From Bradyrhizobium barranii subsp. apii (GTDB lineage Bacteria > Pseudomonadota > Alphaproteobacteria > Rhizobiales > Xanthobacteraceae), in the NCBI RefSeq assembly GCF_011516635.5, contig NZ_CP096255.1, positions 8,257,501 to 8,321,500 of the forward strand: a DNA stretch of 64,000 nt, written 5' to 3'. The stretch's first letter is position 1. Each line of letters opens with the position of its first letter. Both the position numbers and the translations under genes were made by a program. The notes beneath the pieces were generated by a model. The model did no database searches, was not told the DNA's origin, and was given only the letters and a program-made list of their open reading frames with translations. Positions 25,409-34,493 of the stretch are shown here, piece by piece.

Positions 25409-27922
25409 ATGACATCGCCAAAGCTCGACCGCCGCCAGATGCTGAAGCTCGAGGCCGCCGCGATCGCGGCCGCCGCTGCGGGCATGCCGGCACCGGCGCT
25501 CGCCGCCAATCTCGTCGCCGAGCGCGACAACAGCGAACTGAAATGGGACAAGGCCGCCTGCCGCTTCTGCGGCACCGGCTGCTCCGTGATGGTCGCGACC
25601 AAGGACAACCGCGTCGTCGCCACCCACGGCGACATCAAGGCCGAGGTCAATCGCGGCCTCAACTGCGTCAAGGGCTACTTCCTCTCCAAGATCATGTACG
25701 GCCACGACCGGCTGACGCAGCCGATGCTGCGCAAGACGGGCGGCAAGTACGACAAGAACGGCGAGTTCACGCCAATCAGCTGGACCGAAGCCTTCGACAT
25801 CATGGAGGTGAAGTGGAAGGAAACGCTGAAGAAGCGCGGGCCCAACGGTCTCGCCATGTTCGGCTCCGGCCAGTGGACGATCTGGGAAGGTTACGCCGCC
25901 TCGAAGCTCTACAAGGCCGGCTTCCGCACCAACAACATCGACCCCAACGCGCGGCACTGCATGGCCTCCGCCGTCGCCGGCATGATGCGCACCTTCGGCA
26001 TCGACGAGCCGGCCGGCTGCTATGACGACATCGAGGCGACCGACGCCTTCGTGCTGTGGGGCTCCAACATGGCGGAGATGCATCCCATTTTGTGGACGCG
26101 CCTCGCCGACCGCCGGCTGTCCGCGCCGCATGTCCGCGTCGCCGTGCTGTCCACCTTCGAGCACCGCTCGTTCGACCTCGCCGACATCGGCATGGTGTTC
26201 AAGCCGCAGACCGATCTCTACATCCTCAACGCCATCGCCAACCACATCATCAAGACAGGACGCGTCGACAAGGATTTCGTCGCTGCGCATACGATCTTCC
26301 GGCGCGGGCAGACCGACATTGGCTATGGATTGCGGCCCGAGCATCCGCTCCAGAAAAAAGCAACCGGCGCGGCCAAGGCCAACGACTCCACCGACATGAG
26401 CTACGACGAATTCGTCAAATTCGTCTCGGACTACACGCTGGAGAAGGCGGCCGAGATGTCCGGCGTGCCGATGAACCGGCTCGAAGCGCTCGCCGAGCTC
26501 TACGCCGATCCGAAGACAAAAGTGGTCTCGTTCTGGACCATGGGCTTCAACCAGCACACCCGCGGCGTCTGGTGCAACAACCTCGTCTACAACATCCACC
26601 TCCTGACCGGAAAGATCTCCTCGCCCGGCAACAGCCCGTTCTCGCTGACCGGCCAACCCTCGGCCTGCGGCACCGCGCGCGAGGTCGGCACCTTCTCGCA
26701 CCGCCTGCCGGCGGACATGGTCGTCACCAACAAGGAGCATCGCGACAAGGCCGAGCATCTCTGGCTGCTGCCGGAAGGCACCATTCCCGACAAGAACGGC
26801 GCCCACGCCGTGCTGCAAAGCCGGATGCTGAAGGACGGCCTGATTAACGCCTATTGGGTGCAGGTCAACAACAACCTCCAGGCCGGTCCCAACGTCAACG
26901 AGGAGACCTATCCGGGCTTCCGCAATCCCGACAATTTCATCGTGGTCTCGGACGCCTATCCGTCGGTGACGGCGCTGGCCGCCGACCTGATCCTGCCGAC
27001 TGCAATGTGGGTGGAGAAGGAAGGCGCCTACGGCAATGCCGAGCGGCGCACGCAGTTCTGGCACCAACTCGTCAACGCGCCCGGCGAGGCCAAGTCCGAT
27101 CTCTGGCAGCTCATGGAGTTCTCCAAGCGCTTCAAGATCGAGGAAGTCTGGCCGGAGGAGCTGATCGCCAAGAAGCCGGAGGTTCGCGGCAAGACGCTGT
27201 TCGACGTGCTCTACAAAAACGGCCAGGTCGACAAGTTTCCGACCTCGGAGATCGAGGAAGGCTACGCCAACACGGAATCCAAGGCGTTCGGCTTCTACGT
27301 GCAGAAGGGGCTCTTTGAAGAGTACGCCTCGTTCGGCCGCGGCCACGGTCACGACCTCGCGCCGTTCGAGGCCTATCACCGCGAGCGCGGCCTGCGCTGG
27401 CCCGTCGTCAACGGCCAGGAAACCAAATGGCGTTTCCGCGAGGGCAGCGATCCCTACGTCAAGCAGGGCACCGACGTGCAGTTCTACGGCTATCCCGACG
27501 GCAGGGCGCGCATCTTCGCCCTGCCTTACGAGCCGCCGGCGGAATCGCCCGACAACGAATATCCGTTCTGGCTCTCGACCGGCCGCGTGCTGGAGCACTG
27601 GCATTCCGGCACCATGACGCGCCGCGTGCCCGAGCTCTACAAGGCGTTCCCCGAGGCGGTGTGCTTCATGCATCCCGACGACGCGTCGGAAGCAAAACTC
27701 CGGCGCGGCGACGAGGTGAAGGTGGAATCCCGCCGCGGCTTCATCCGCGCCCGCGTCGAGACGCGCGGCCGCGACCGGCCGCCGCGTGGCCTCGTGTTCG
27801 TGCCGTGGTTCGACGAATCCAAGATGATCAACAAGGTGACGCTGGACGCCACCGATCCGATCTCGCTGCAGACCGATTACAAGAAATGCGCCGTGCGCAT
27901 CGAGCGGGTGAACCTGTCATGA
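25409..27922 (+). CDS. napA: Periplasmic nitrate reductase catalytic subunit NapA
   Basis: An 837-residue molybdoenzyme (normal length) that reduces nitrate to nitrite in the periplasm. It has a Tat signal (DRRQMLKLEAAAIAAAAAG), a [4Fe-4S] motif with C51, C54, C58 and C86 (CRFCGTGC ... NCVKGY), and the molybdenum ligand C184 in NARHCMASA. Two molybdopterin guanine dinucleotides are expected as cofactor. The C-terminal domain includes LSTGRVLEHWHSGTMTRR, typical of the family. The stop overlaps the napB start by 4 bases (ATGA). In these bacteria Nap may start denitrification or remove excess reducing power. Confidence 0.98.
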   Translation: MTSPKLDRRQMLKLEAAAIAAAAAGMPAPALAANLVAERDNSELKWDKAACRFCGTGCSVMVATKDNRVVATHGDIKAEVNRGLNCVKGYFLSKIMYGHDRLTQPMLRKTGGKYDKNGEFTPISWTEAFDIMEVKWKETLKKRGPNGLAMFGSGQWTIWEGYAASKLYKAGFRTNNIDPNARHCMASAVAGMMRTFGIDEPAGCYDDIEATDAFVLWGSNMAEMHPILWTRLADRRLSAPHVRVAVLSTFEHRSFDLADIGMVFKPQTDLYILNAIANHIIKTGRVDKDFVAAHTIFRRGQTDIGYGLRPEHPLQKKATGAAKANDSTDMSYDEFVKFVSDYTLEKAAEMSGVPMNRLEALAELYADPKTKVVSFWTMGFNQHTRGVWCNNLVYNIHLLTGKISSPGNSPFSLTGQPSACGTAREVGTFSHRLPADMVVTNKEHRDKAEHLWLLPEGTIPDKNGAHAVLQSRMLKDGLINAYWVQVNNNLQAGPNVNEETYPGFRNPDNFIVVSDAYPSVTALAADLILPTAMWVEKEGAYGNAERRTQFWHQLVNAPGEAKSDLWQLMEFSKRFKIEEVWPEELIAKKPEVRGKTLFDVLYKNGQVDKFPTSEIEEGYANTESKAFGFYVQKGLFEEYASFGRGHGHDLAPFEAYHRERGLRWPVVNGQETKWRFREGSDPYVKQGTDVQFYGYPDGRARIFALPYEPPAESPDNEYPFWLSTGRVLEHWHSGTMTRRVPELYKAFPEAVCFMHPDDASEAKLRRGDEVKVESRRGFIRARVETRGRDRPPRGLVFVPWFDESKMINKVTLDATDPISLQTDYKKCAVRIERVNLS

Positions 27923-28395
27923 TGAAACGATTTGGCATAGCCCTGCTCGCGGTCGCGATCGCGATCGCCGCGGGCGCGAGCTCTCTCACCGCACAGACGG
28001 TGACGTCAGGCCTGCGCGGACCGGCCCCGCTCAATGACGAGGGCGCGGCGCCACCGATGCTGCCGAACCGCAACACGTCCGAGAGAGAGGTGCGCAACTA
28101 CCCGGAGCAGCCGCCGGTGATCCCTCACACCATCGACGGCTACCAGATCGACCTCAACGGCAACAAATGCCTGTCCTGCCATGCGCGGGCACGCATCGCG
28201 GAATCGCAGGCGCCGATGGTCTCGATCACGCATTTCATGGACCGCGACGGCCAGTTCCTGGCCTCGATCTCGCCACGGCGCTTCTTCTGCACGGAATGCC
28301 ACGTGCCGCAGAACACCGCGACGCCGCCGGAGAGCAACGATTTCATCGACATCGACACGCTGCTCTCGCGCGCCAGCCCCGGTGGCCGCCGATGA
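27919..28395 (+). CDS. napB: Nitrate reductase diheme cytochrome c subunit NapB
   Basis: A 158-residue periplasmic electron carrier subunit. A signal peptide (MMKRFGIALLAVAIAIAAG) is followed by two heme c sites, CLSCH and CTECH. It passes electrons from NapC to NapA. Both ends overlap neighbours by 4 bases (ATGA with napA and with napC), a sign of tight translational coupling. A second ATG directly follows the first. Confidence 0.97.
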   Translation: MMKRFGIALLAVAIAIAAGASSLTAQTVTSGLRGPAPLNDEGAAPPMLPNRNTSEREVRNYPEQPPVIPHTIDGYQIDLNGNKCLSCHARARIAESQAPMVSITHFMDRDGQFLASISPRRFFCTECHVPQNTATPPESNDFIDIDTLLSRASPGGRR

Positions 28396-29045
28396 CGACG
28401 GCCGCTGACGAGCCCAAGGGAAAGGTGGAAGCCAAGCGTAGCTTTCTCCTGCGCTGCTGGGACTTCGCGCGCGAGCTCTGGCAGGTGCTGATCCGGCCGA
28501 GCTCGGTGTTCGGGCTCGGCGTGCTGGTGCTCGCGGGCTTTGCGGCCGGCGTGATCTTCTGGGGCGGCTTCAACACCGCGCTGGAACTGACCAACACCGA
28601 AAAATTCTGCACCGGCTGTCACGAGATGCGCGAAAATGTCTTCGCCGAGCTGAAATCGACGATCCACTTCACCAACCGCTCCGGCGTGCGCGCGACCTGC
28701 CCGGACTGCCACGTGCCGCACAACTGGACCGACAAGATCGCGCGCAAGATGCAGGCCTCCAAGGAGGTCTGGGGCAAGATCTTCGGCACCATCGACACCC
28801 GCGAGAAATTTTTGGACCACCGGCTCGAGCTCGCCGCACATGAATGGGCACGGTTCAAGGCCAACGATTCCCTGGAGTGCCGCAACTGCCACAGCGCCGA
28901 TTCCATGGACATCACCAAGCAGTCGCCGCGGGCCTCGGTGGCGCACCAGCGCTTCCTGTTCACCAAGGAAAAGACCTGCATCGACTGCCACAAGGGCATC
29001 GCCCACCACCTGCCCGACATGCGCGGCGTTCCCGGCTGGCAATAG
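28392..29045 (+). CDS. napC: Membrane-bound tetraheme cytochrome c NapC
   Basis: A 217-residue NapC/NirT-family quinol dehydrogenase. One membrane anchor (FGLGVLVLAGFAAGVIFWGG, about 36-55) precedes four heme c motifs: CTGCH, CPDCH, CRNCH and CIDCH. It oxidizes quinol and feeds NapB-NapA. It is the last gene of the operon; napF, napG and napH are absent, as in other napEDABC operons. Confidence 0.97.
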   Translation: MTTAADEPKGKVEAKRSFLLRCWDFARELWQVLIRPSSVFGLGVLVLAGFAAGVIFWGGFNTALELTNTEKFCTGCHEMRENVFAELKSTIHFTNRSGVRATCPDCHVPHNWTDKIARKMQASKEVWGKIFGTIDTREKFLDHRLELAAHEWARFKANDSLECRNCHSADSMDITKQSPRASVAHQRFLFTKEKTCIDCHKGIAHHLPDMRGVPGWQ

Positions 29046-29133
29046 GGGCGGCTGGGCCGCTTGAACCCTTGGGCCGAATGGTTAGTTTCGAGGATGGCGA
29101 ATCGCCTCGGTTCTACCCTTCCTCAAGACAGAC

Positions 29134-30249
29134 ATGGCCACTTTCACCCCGCATCAGGATGCCGCGCTCAAAGCCGTTGGCGACTGGCTCAAGGCAAAAC
29201 CCGGCCGCAACGGCACGCCGCCGGTGTTCCGCCTGTTTGGCTTTGCCGGCACCGGCAAGACCACGCTGGCGCGGCACATCGCCGAGGGCGTCGACGGCGA
29301 GGTGAAGTTCGCCGCCTTCACCGGCAAGGCCGCGCTGGTCATGCGCAACAAGGGTTGCGACGAGGCCTCCACCATCCACTCGCTGATCTACCGCGCCCGC
29401 GAATCCGGCGAGGAGCAGCCGAGCTTCGAGCTGTGGGACGACGCGCCGGCCTCCAAGGCCAAGCTGATCGTGATCGACGAATGCTCGATGGTCGACGCCG
29501 AATTGGGCCGTGACCTGATGTCGTTCGATTGCCCGCTGCTGGTGCTGGGCGACCCCGCCCAGCTGCCGCCGATCCAGGGCGGCGGCTTCTTCACCAACAC
29601 CGAGCCGGACGCGATGCTGACCGAGGTGCATCGCCAGGCCCAGGACGATCCGATCGTGCGGATGTCGATGGACGTGCGCGAGGGCCGCGAGCTCGACATC
29701 GGCCGTTACGGCGAGAGCGAGGTGGTGTCGCGGAAAGAGCTCGACCCGGACCGCGTCATGGGCGCCGACCAGGTGCTGGTCGGCCGCAACAACACGCGCC
29801 GCGCCTACAACATGCGGGTGCGCCAGCGCCAGAACATCGAGGATGTCTTCCCGGTCGCCGGCGACAAGCTGGTGTGCCTGCGCAACAACCGCAAGAAGGG
29901 CCTGTTCAACGGCGGCCTGTGGCGCGTGAAGTCGCGCAACACCTCGCGCTCGAAATCGCGCATCCTCAGCATGCGGCTGTCGCCGGATGAAGACTTCGGT
30001 CACAAGGTGACAAAAGTCTCGGTGCGCGCCGATTGCTTCGAGGGCGGCGTCGAGGCGATCGCCTGGGAGCAGCGCAAGCCGTATGACGAGTTCGATTACG
30101 GCTATGTGCTGACCGTGCACAAATCGCAGGGCTCGCAATGGGACGACGTCGTGCTGTTCGACGAGAGCTTTGCGTTCCAGGATAGCCGGGCGCGGTGGCT
30201 GTACACGGGGATTACGCGGGCGGCGAAGCGGTTGAGTATCGTCGTGTGA
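29134..30249 (+). CDS. ATP-dependent SF1 DNA helicase (RecD/Dda-like)
   Basis: A 371-residue superfamily 1B helicase. Motifs in order are Walker A FGFAGTGKTT (near 38), motif Ia FTGKAALVM, motif II VIDECSMVD, motif III GDPAQLPPI, motif V/UvrD-C VHKSQGSQWDDVV and motif VI YTGITRAAK. It is short and has no exonuclease domain, so it resembles phage T4 Dda and stand-alone RecD2-type helicases. The role is probably in DNA repair or replication restart. It begins 88 bases after napC but is not functionally linked to Nap. Confidence 0.9.
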   Translation: MATFTPHQDAALKAVGDWLKAKPGRNGTPPVFRLFGFAGTGKTTLARHIAEGVDGEVKFAAFTGKAALVMRNKGCDEASTIHSLIYRARESGEEQPSFELWDDAPASKAKLIVIDECSMVDAELGRDLMSFDCPLLVLGDPAQLPPIQGGGFFTNTEPDAMLTEVHRQAQDDPIVRMSMDVREGRELDIGRYGESEVVSRKELDPDRVMGADQVLVGRNNTRRAYNMRVRQRQNIEDVFPVAGDKLVCLRNNRKKGLFNGGLWRVKSRNTSRSKSRILSMRLSPDEDFGHKVTKVSVRADCFEGGVEAIAWEQRKPYDEFDYGYVLTVHKSQGSQWDDVVLFDESFAFQDSRARWLYTGITRAAKRLSIVV

Positions 30250-30255
30250 CGTTGC

Positions 30256-30381
30256 CGTAGGGTGGGCAAAGGCGCAACGCGCCGTGCCCACCATCTCTCC
30301 ACACATTCAATAAAAATGGTGGGCACGCTTCCGCCTTCGCTCTTCGAGCTACGGCGGACAAGTCGCTTTGCCCACCCTACG
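30256..30381. repeat. Long imperfect palindrome of the CGTAGGGTGGG family
   Basis: The arms are CGTAGGGTGGGCAAAGGCG and CGCTTTGCCCACCCTACG, with an internal insert (GCTCTTCGAGCTACGGCGG) that makes this copy longer than the others. It follows the helicase stop by 6 bases. Confidence 0.85.
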
Positions 30382-30390
30382 ACACTGTTG

Positions 30391-30472
30391 TAGCCCGGAT
30401 GGAGCGAAGCGTAATCCGGGGGTCGGGTCCGCGCTCGCGATTCCCGGATTTCGCTGCGCTCCATCCGGGCTA
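30391..30472. repeat. TAGCCCGGATGGAGCG palindrome
   Basis: The left arm TAGCCCGGATGGAGCGAAGC pairs with the right arm GCTGCGCTCCATCCGGGCTA. This is a second, different palindrome family directly next to the previous one, in the gap between the convergent helicase and caspase genes. Confidence 0.85.
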
Positions 30473-30488
30473 CGGTCTCTGCAAGACC

Positions 30489-32174
30489 TCACTTCCCCGC
30501 CACGAAATAAAAATCCTCGCGTCCCGGCGGCGAACCGTATGAAAACGGCTGCTGCTCGTGCTTGGTGGCGGACCAGACGTCATCGCGGACGATGTCGAAC
30601 AGTTTCCGGATCTCGACCTTCGGCACCTTGATCTCGCGGGCGAGTGCGGTGGCGAAGGGGCTGTCGGCGCCGCCGTCGCCGTCCAGTGCGGTCTCGCCGT
30701 GCTTGGCGGCGTAGACCACCATGAAGCCGGCGCCGGGCTCGATGTTGGAAAAGCCTTTGTCCACCAGCTTGAGCGACAGCGTGCGCTGCATGGCCGGCGC
30801 AAAGGGATTGTCGCGGCAGGCATCCAGCATCACCAGACGCACTTTTCTCGCGGCGCCCACCGCTGCGATCACCTGCTCCAGCGCGACCGCCTGGGTCTCG
30901 GCGTCCCTGTCGGCGGCAAGTTTGGCGTCCACAGGGACGAGATAGTTCACGCCGCCGATCTCGAAACCGTGGCCGGCGTAATAGACCACCGCCCAGTCCG
31001 CATTCTCCGCTTCGGCGGCAAACGTCTGCAGCGCCTCGAAGAACTTGTCGCGGGAGAGGTCGCTGACGGAGATCACGGTCTGGAAGCCGACATCGCGCAA
31101 CACGTTTGCAATCATTTTCGCGTCGCGCGGCGGATTGGGCAAGGCGTGGACGTTCTTGTAGGCGCCGTTGCCGATCACGAGCGCTACGCGCCGCCCGGTG
31201 GACCCGGCCGGCGCCTGCGGCGTCAGTGCGGCCAGGCGCTCCTGCGCGATGGCGCGGGCGCGCGCGACGTCGGGCTCGTCGAACTTCGTCAGCGAATAGG
31301 CCGCCGCGCGGTAGTCGGCGCGGGCCTGGGCGAGATCTTTCCTGCGCTCGTAGATCTGGCCGCGGCCGGAATGGGCACGCACACTGTTCGGATTGAGCTG
31401 GATGACCGTGTTGTAGTCCTTCAGCGCGGCGTCGAGGTCGCCCTTCATCACGTTGACCTCGGCGCGATTGTTGATTGCGAAGGTATTCCTGGGCTGCTTC
31501 TGGATCAGGCCGTCGCAATCGGCGAAAGCCTGATCGTACTTGCCCATCATGCCGTAGGTGATGCAGCGGTTGCCGGCGATCTGCGGCGCGGCCGGGTCGA
31601 TCTTCTCGGCTGCCGCAAAGTCGGCAATCGCGCCGTCGAAATCCTTGTTCAGCGTGCGCATGCGGGCACGATTGGTCCAGCCGAGCAGGAACGTCGGCGT
31701 GTATTTGATCGACAGGTTGAAGTCGTCGAGCGCGCTTTGCAGCGCGCCGCGGCGCAGATGGATGGTGCCGCGATTGTTGTAGGCATAGCCGAAATTCGCG
31801 CGCTTCTGGATGGCGAAATTGTAGTCGGCCATGGCGAGATCGTCCTCGCCCTTGCGCTCATGGGAGAGCCCGCGCAGGTTGATGGCGCCGACATTGTCCG
31901 GATCGAGATCGATGGCGGACGACAGCGCCTCGATGGCGCGGTCATAGTCGCGCTTGTTGATCAGCGCATTGCCACGCACGACGAGCGCGAGCGACTTGTC
32001 CTTGCCGCTGAGCTTATCGGCCTTCAACAGATTGTCGCAGGCCGTCGCGCGGGCCTGGGCCTCCGCCTGGCGGTCGCGACAGGTGGCGAGGTCCTCGCCG
32101 GCTTGCGGCTCGGCCGCGGCGATCGCGGCATTTGAGATCAGGATGGCGAGGGTCAGGGGAATGACACGCAGCAT
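30489..32174 (-). CDS. TPR-containing caspase-family (C14) protein
   Basis: A 561-residue exported protein. A signal peptide (first 21 residues, MLRVIPLTLAILISNAAIA) is followed by about seven tetratricopeptide-type repeats (roughly 60-290, for example ALINKRDYDRAIEALSSAI), a hinge, and a caspase domain starting GRRVALVIGNGAYKN. The catalytic dyad is present: H402 in YYAGHGFEI and C453 in LDACRDNPF. Bacterial orthocaspases cut after basic residues. The repeats may recruit partners. The substrate is unknown. No regulator or toxin gene is adjacent. Confidence 0.9.
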   Translation of the reverse strand: MLRVIPLTLAILISNAAIAAAEPQAGEDLATCRDRQAEAQARATACDNLLKADKLSGKDKSLALVVRGNALINKRDYDRAIEALSSAIDLDPDNVGAINLRGLSHERKGEDDLAMADYNFAIQKRANFGYAYNNRGTIHLRRGALQSALDDFNLSIKYTPTFLLGWTNRARMRTLNKDFDGAIADFAAAEKIDPAAPQIAGNRCITYGMMGKYDQAFADCDGLIQKQPRNTFAINNRAEVNVMKGDLDAALKDYNTVIQLNPNSVRAHSGRGQIYERRKDLAQARADYRAAAYSLTKFDEPDVARARAIAQERLAALTPQAPAGSTGRRVALVIGNGAYKNVHALPNPPRDAKMIANVLRDVGFQTVISVSDLSRDKFFEALQTFAAEAENADWAVVYYAGHGFEIGGVNYLVPVDAKLAADRDAETQAVALEQVIAAVGAARKVRLVMLDACRDNPFAPAMQRTLSLKLVDKGFSNIEPGAGFMVVYAAKHGETALDGDGGADSPFATALAREIKVPKVEIRKLFDIVRDDVWSATKHEQQPFSYGSPPGREDFYFVAGK

Positions 32175-32418
32175 GTTGTCAGGTCAGCTCCAGCCACCAC
32201 ATGATTGAGTCGAGCGCGATCGCGCGCGCTCATCTAGCCCGGAGTTCCCGGCCTCGCCAAGCCGCGCCGTCTGAGGCTATTTTTCACAGACTCGTGTCCG
32301 TTTCCCCGTAACAATCGCCGTCTGCGCCCGTAACTCAGATGTCCGAAAACGCGGCCAAACAGGCTGTTCGCCCGTCCCCGGCCGCCCTACACTGTCAGAC
32401 CTTCCGAAGAGGATCGCC

Positions 32419-33123
32419 ATGCGCCGCACCGCCCTCGCCTCGCTGCTTGCCGCCACCACCGCATTGACGCTGGCCTTCGCCGTGCCGTCCAGGGCCGCGG
32501 AGGATGCCGTCGTGATCCCCGCGCCCACCATGGATGCGGCGTCCGCAACCGGGATCCAGACCGCCGTCATCGCCGGCGGCTGCTTCTGGGGCGTTCAGGG
32601 CGTCTTCCAGCACACCGCCGGCGTCGTCAACGCAGTCTCCGGCTATGCCGGCGGCACCAAGGCGACGGCCGACTACCAGACGGTCTCGAGCGGCCGGACC
32701 GGCCATGCCGAGTCGGTCGAGATCAAGTTCGACCCGAAGAAGATCTCCTACGGCAAGATCCTCCAGATCTACTTCTCGGTGGCGCACGACCCGACCCAGC
32801 TCAACCGCCAGGGCCCCGACTCCGGCACGCAATATCGCTCGGCGATCTTCACCACCTCCGACGAGCAGAAGAAGGTGGCGGACGCCTATATCGCCCAGCT
32901 CAACGGCGCCAAGGTATTCAGCAAGCCGATCGTGACCAAGGTCGGCGCGCTGGAAGCGTTCTACCCGGCGGAGGCCTATCACCAGGACTATCTGACGCTG
33001 CACCCGAACCAGCCCTACATCGCCTACAACGACATTCCGAAGGTCGAGAACCTGAAAAAGCTGTTCGCGGATAACTACATTGAAAAGCCGACGCTGGTGA
33101 GCGCCAGCAAGGCCACCAACTGA
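32419..33123 (+). CDS. msrA: Peptide-methionine (S)-S-oxide reductase MsrA, exported form
   Basis: A 234-residue repair enzyme that reduces methionine-S-sulfoxide in proteins. The catalytic cysteine lies in GGCFWG and other family stretches follow (VVNAVSGYAGG, TGHAESVEIKFDP, FYPAEAYHQDYL). An N-terminal signal peptide (MRRTALASLLAATTALTLAF to SRAAE) points to the periplasm. The gene is 45 bases upstream of msrB and probably in one transcript. Confidence 0.95.
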   Translation: MRRTALASLLAATTALTLAFAVPSRAAEDAVVIPAPTMDAASATGIQTAVIAGGCFWGVQGVFQHTAGVVNAVSGYAGGTKATADYQTVSSGRTGHAESVEIKFDPKKISYGKILQIYFSVAHDPTQLNRQGPDSGTQYRSAIFTTSDEQKKVADAYIAQLNGAKVFSKPIVTKVGALEAFYPAEAYHQDYLTLHPNQPYIAYNDIPKVENLKKLFADNYIEKPTLVSASKATN

Positions 33124-33168
33124 TCGCAAGATCACCGAAAACAAGTTCACCAAACAAACGGGAGACCC

Positions 33169-33588
33169 ATGCCCGACACCAAGACGAAAACCACCGACGA
33201 CAAGGTCATCAAGAGCGAAGAGCAGTGGCGGAGCGAATTGTCGCCGATGCAGTACGCGGTGCTGCGCGAGAAGGCGACCGAGCGTCCCTTCTCCGGCGAA
33301 TATGAGCACGACCACCGCGCCGGCACCTATGTCTGCGCCGGCTGCGGCAATGTGCTGTTCGAGTCCGATGCCAAGTTCGATTCCGGCTGCGGGTGGCCGA
33401 GCTTCACCCAGCCCGCGGTCGATAGCCATGTCGACGAGGAGCACGATGCCAGCCACGGCATGGTCCGCACCGAGGTGCTGTGCTCCAAGTGCAGCGGCCA
33501 TCTCGGCCACGTCTTCCCCGATGGCCCCGGCCCGACCGGCCTGCGCTACTGCATCAACTCGGCCGCGCTGAAGCTCGAGCCCAAATAA
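33169..33588 (+). CDS. msrB: Peptide-methionine (R)-S-oxide reductase MsrB
   Basis: A 139-residue MsrB that reduces methionine-R-sulfoxide. Two CxxC pairs bind zinc (CAGCG and CSKCSGHLGH), and the catalytic cysteine is in LRYCINSAAL. GCGWPSF is the family signature. No signal peptide is present, unlike the MsrA just upstream. A GGGAG site precedes the ATG. A terminator-like hairpin follows directly. Confidence 0.96.
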   Translation: MPDTKTKTTDDKVIKSEEQWRSELSPMQYAVLREKATERPFSGEYEHDHRAGTYVCAGCGNVLFESDAKFDSGCGWPSFTQPAVDSHVDEEHDASHGMVRTEVLCSKCSGHLGHVFPDGPGPTGLRYCINSAALKLEPK

Positions 33589-33640
33589 CATTGCGCGCCG
33601 CCCGGTTCCGTCATGGAACCCGGCGGCGCAATGTGCTTTT
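33588..33640 (+). terminator. Probable terminator after msrB
   Basis: A stem of about 18 pairs (ATTGCGCGCCGCCCGGTTCC with GGAACCCGGCGGCGCAAT, one or two bulges) closes a 5-base loop. It is followed by TGCTTTTCT. It begins at the msrB stop codon. Confidence 0.8.
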
Positions 33641-33694
33641 CTCTTCCGGCGGTGGGCCGATGCGCGCAATCCGGCAGCCGCCAGGGAGGATGCC

Positions 33695-33859
33695 ATGACG
33701 CTTGGGACCATCCTGATCATCCTGGTGATCATCTATCTGCTGGGCGGCATGTCCGGCCGGTTCGGTGGTTACGGCTATGGCATGGGCCATTCCGGCATGG
33801 GGATCGGCGGCGTCGTGCTGGTGGTTCTGGTCGTGCTGCTGCTGCTTGGCAAACTGTAA
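33695..33859 (+). CDS. Small hydrophobic protein, DUF3309-like
   Basis: A 54-residue protein with two hydrophobic stretches (TLGTILIILVIIYLLGG and GGVVLVVLVVLLLLGKL) around a glycine-rich turn (GRFGGYGYGMGHSGMG). The layout matches the small DUF3309 membrane proteins of Rhizobiales, though the middle is unusually glycine-rich. A strong GGGAGGA ribosome site lies at 33684-33690. Function unknown. Confidence 0.8.
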   Translation: MTLGTILIILVIIYLLGGMSGRFGGYGYGMGHSGMGIGGVVLVVLVVLLLLGKL

Positions 33860-34073
33860 ACCATCTAACATATTGAAATTATTTGGTTTACGGCGCTCGC
33901 GGGGCTGCCATGCGCGGATTCATCATCTCCCATCGCGGGGGTCGCATTTCTGTCAAAACAGCCTATATTAGAGGGCGAAAATGACATGTGCGGCGGGCCC
34001 ACTCGATGGTGGCCCCTGCCTTTCAAAACCCCACGCGCTTAAAGCCCCAGACAAGATCACGAGGTCTTTGACC

Positions 34074-34367
34074 ATGCGTCCACTGCGTCCGTTCAACTTC
34101 AACACTTCTGCCGAGCTCTTCCCCGCCGCGATCCGCAAGAAGAAGCGTGCAGGCTTCACCTATCGCCGGTTCGGCACCGCGGCCGAAGCCGTGCAGTTCG
34201 CGATGGAGCAGTTGCCGACGGATTCGCTGAACGGCGCCTATCTTCAGGTCGAGGAAGCGCGCTTCGACCAGAACGGCATCCGCTCGCTCTATGAGAGCGA
34301 GGCCTTCCCGCTGCCCCGCCGTCCCCGGCCGGCCCCGGCCCCCGAGACTGACGCCGACGCGGCGTAA
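34074..34367 (+). CDS. Conserved-looking hypothetical protein
   Basis: A 97-residue protein beginning MRPLRPFNFNTSAELFP. The middle (GTAAEAVQFAMEQLPTDSL, then GAYLQVEEARFD) looks like a compact alpha/beta domain, and the C-terminus is a proline-rich tail. The frame is open upstream to 33981, but only the part from 34074 looks like protein. I do not recognise a named family. A strong terminator follows 29 bases after the stop, which supports a real single-gene transcript. Confidence 0.7.
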   Translation: MRPLRPFNFNTSAELFPAAIRKKKRAGFTYRRFGTAAEAVQFAMEQLPTDSLNGAYLQVEEARFDQNGIRSLYESEAFPLPRRPRPAPAPETDADAA

Positions 34368-34395
34368 GTTTTCGCTAAGCCCGATTTGCGCTGAG

Positions 34396-34428
34396 AGCGC
34401 GATGGCCGAAAGGCCGTCGCGCTTTTTG
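34396..34428 (+). terminator. Rho-independent terminator with GAAA loop
   Basis: A 12-bp stem (AGCGCGATGGCC with GGCCGTCGCGCT, one G-T pair) is closed by a GAAA tetraloop and followed by TTTTT. It ends the transcript of the 97-residue gene at 34074-34367. Confidence 0.9.
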
Positions 34429-34493
34429 CGTTTGGAGGCTCTGTCCTCTCTCTCTTCCCGCAAGCGGGGAGAGGCGAAGAAAGAAGCGCCACG

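Noticed and set aside
25388..27673. 761-codon minus-strand frame opposite napA
   Set aside because: napA is unmistakable on the plus strand; the antisense frame is a GC-driven shadow.
29134..30249. Helicase gene as part of a nap operon or a defence system
   Set aside because: It begins 88 bases after napC with no coupling, and no nuclease, methylase or other defence gene is near.
30558..32135. 525-codon plus-strand frame opposite the TPR-caspase gene
   Set aside because: Shadow of a protein with signal peptide, repeats and catalytic dyad on the minus strand.
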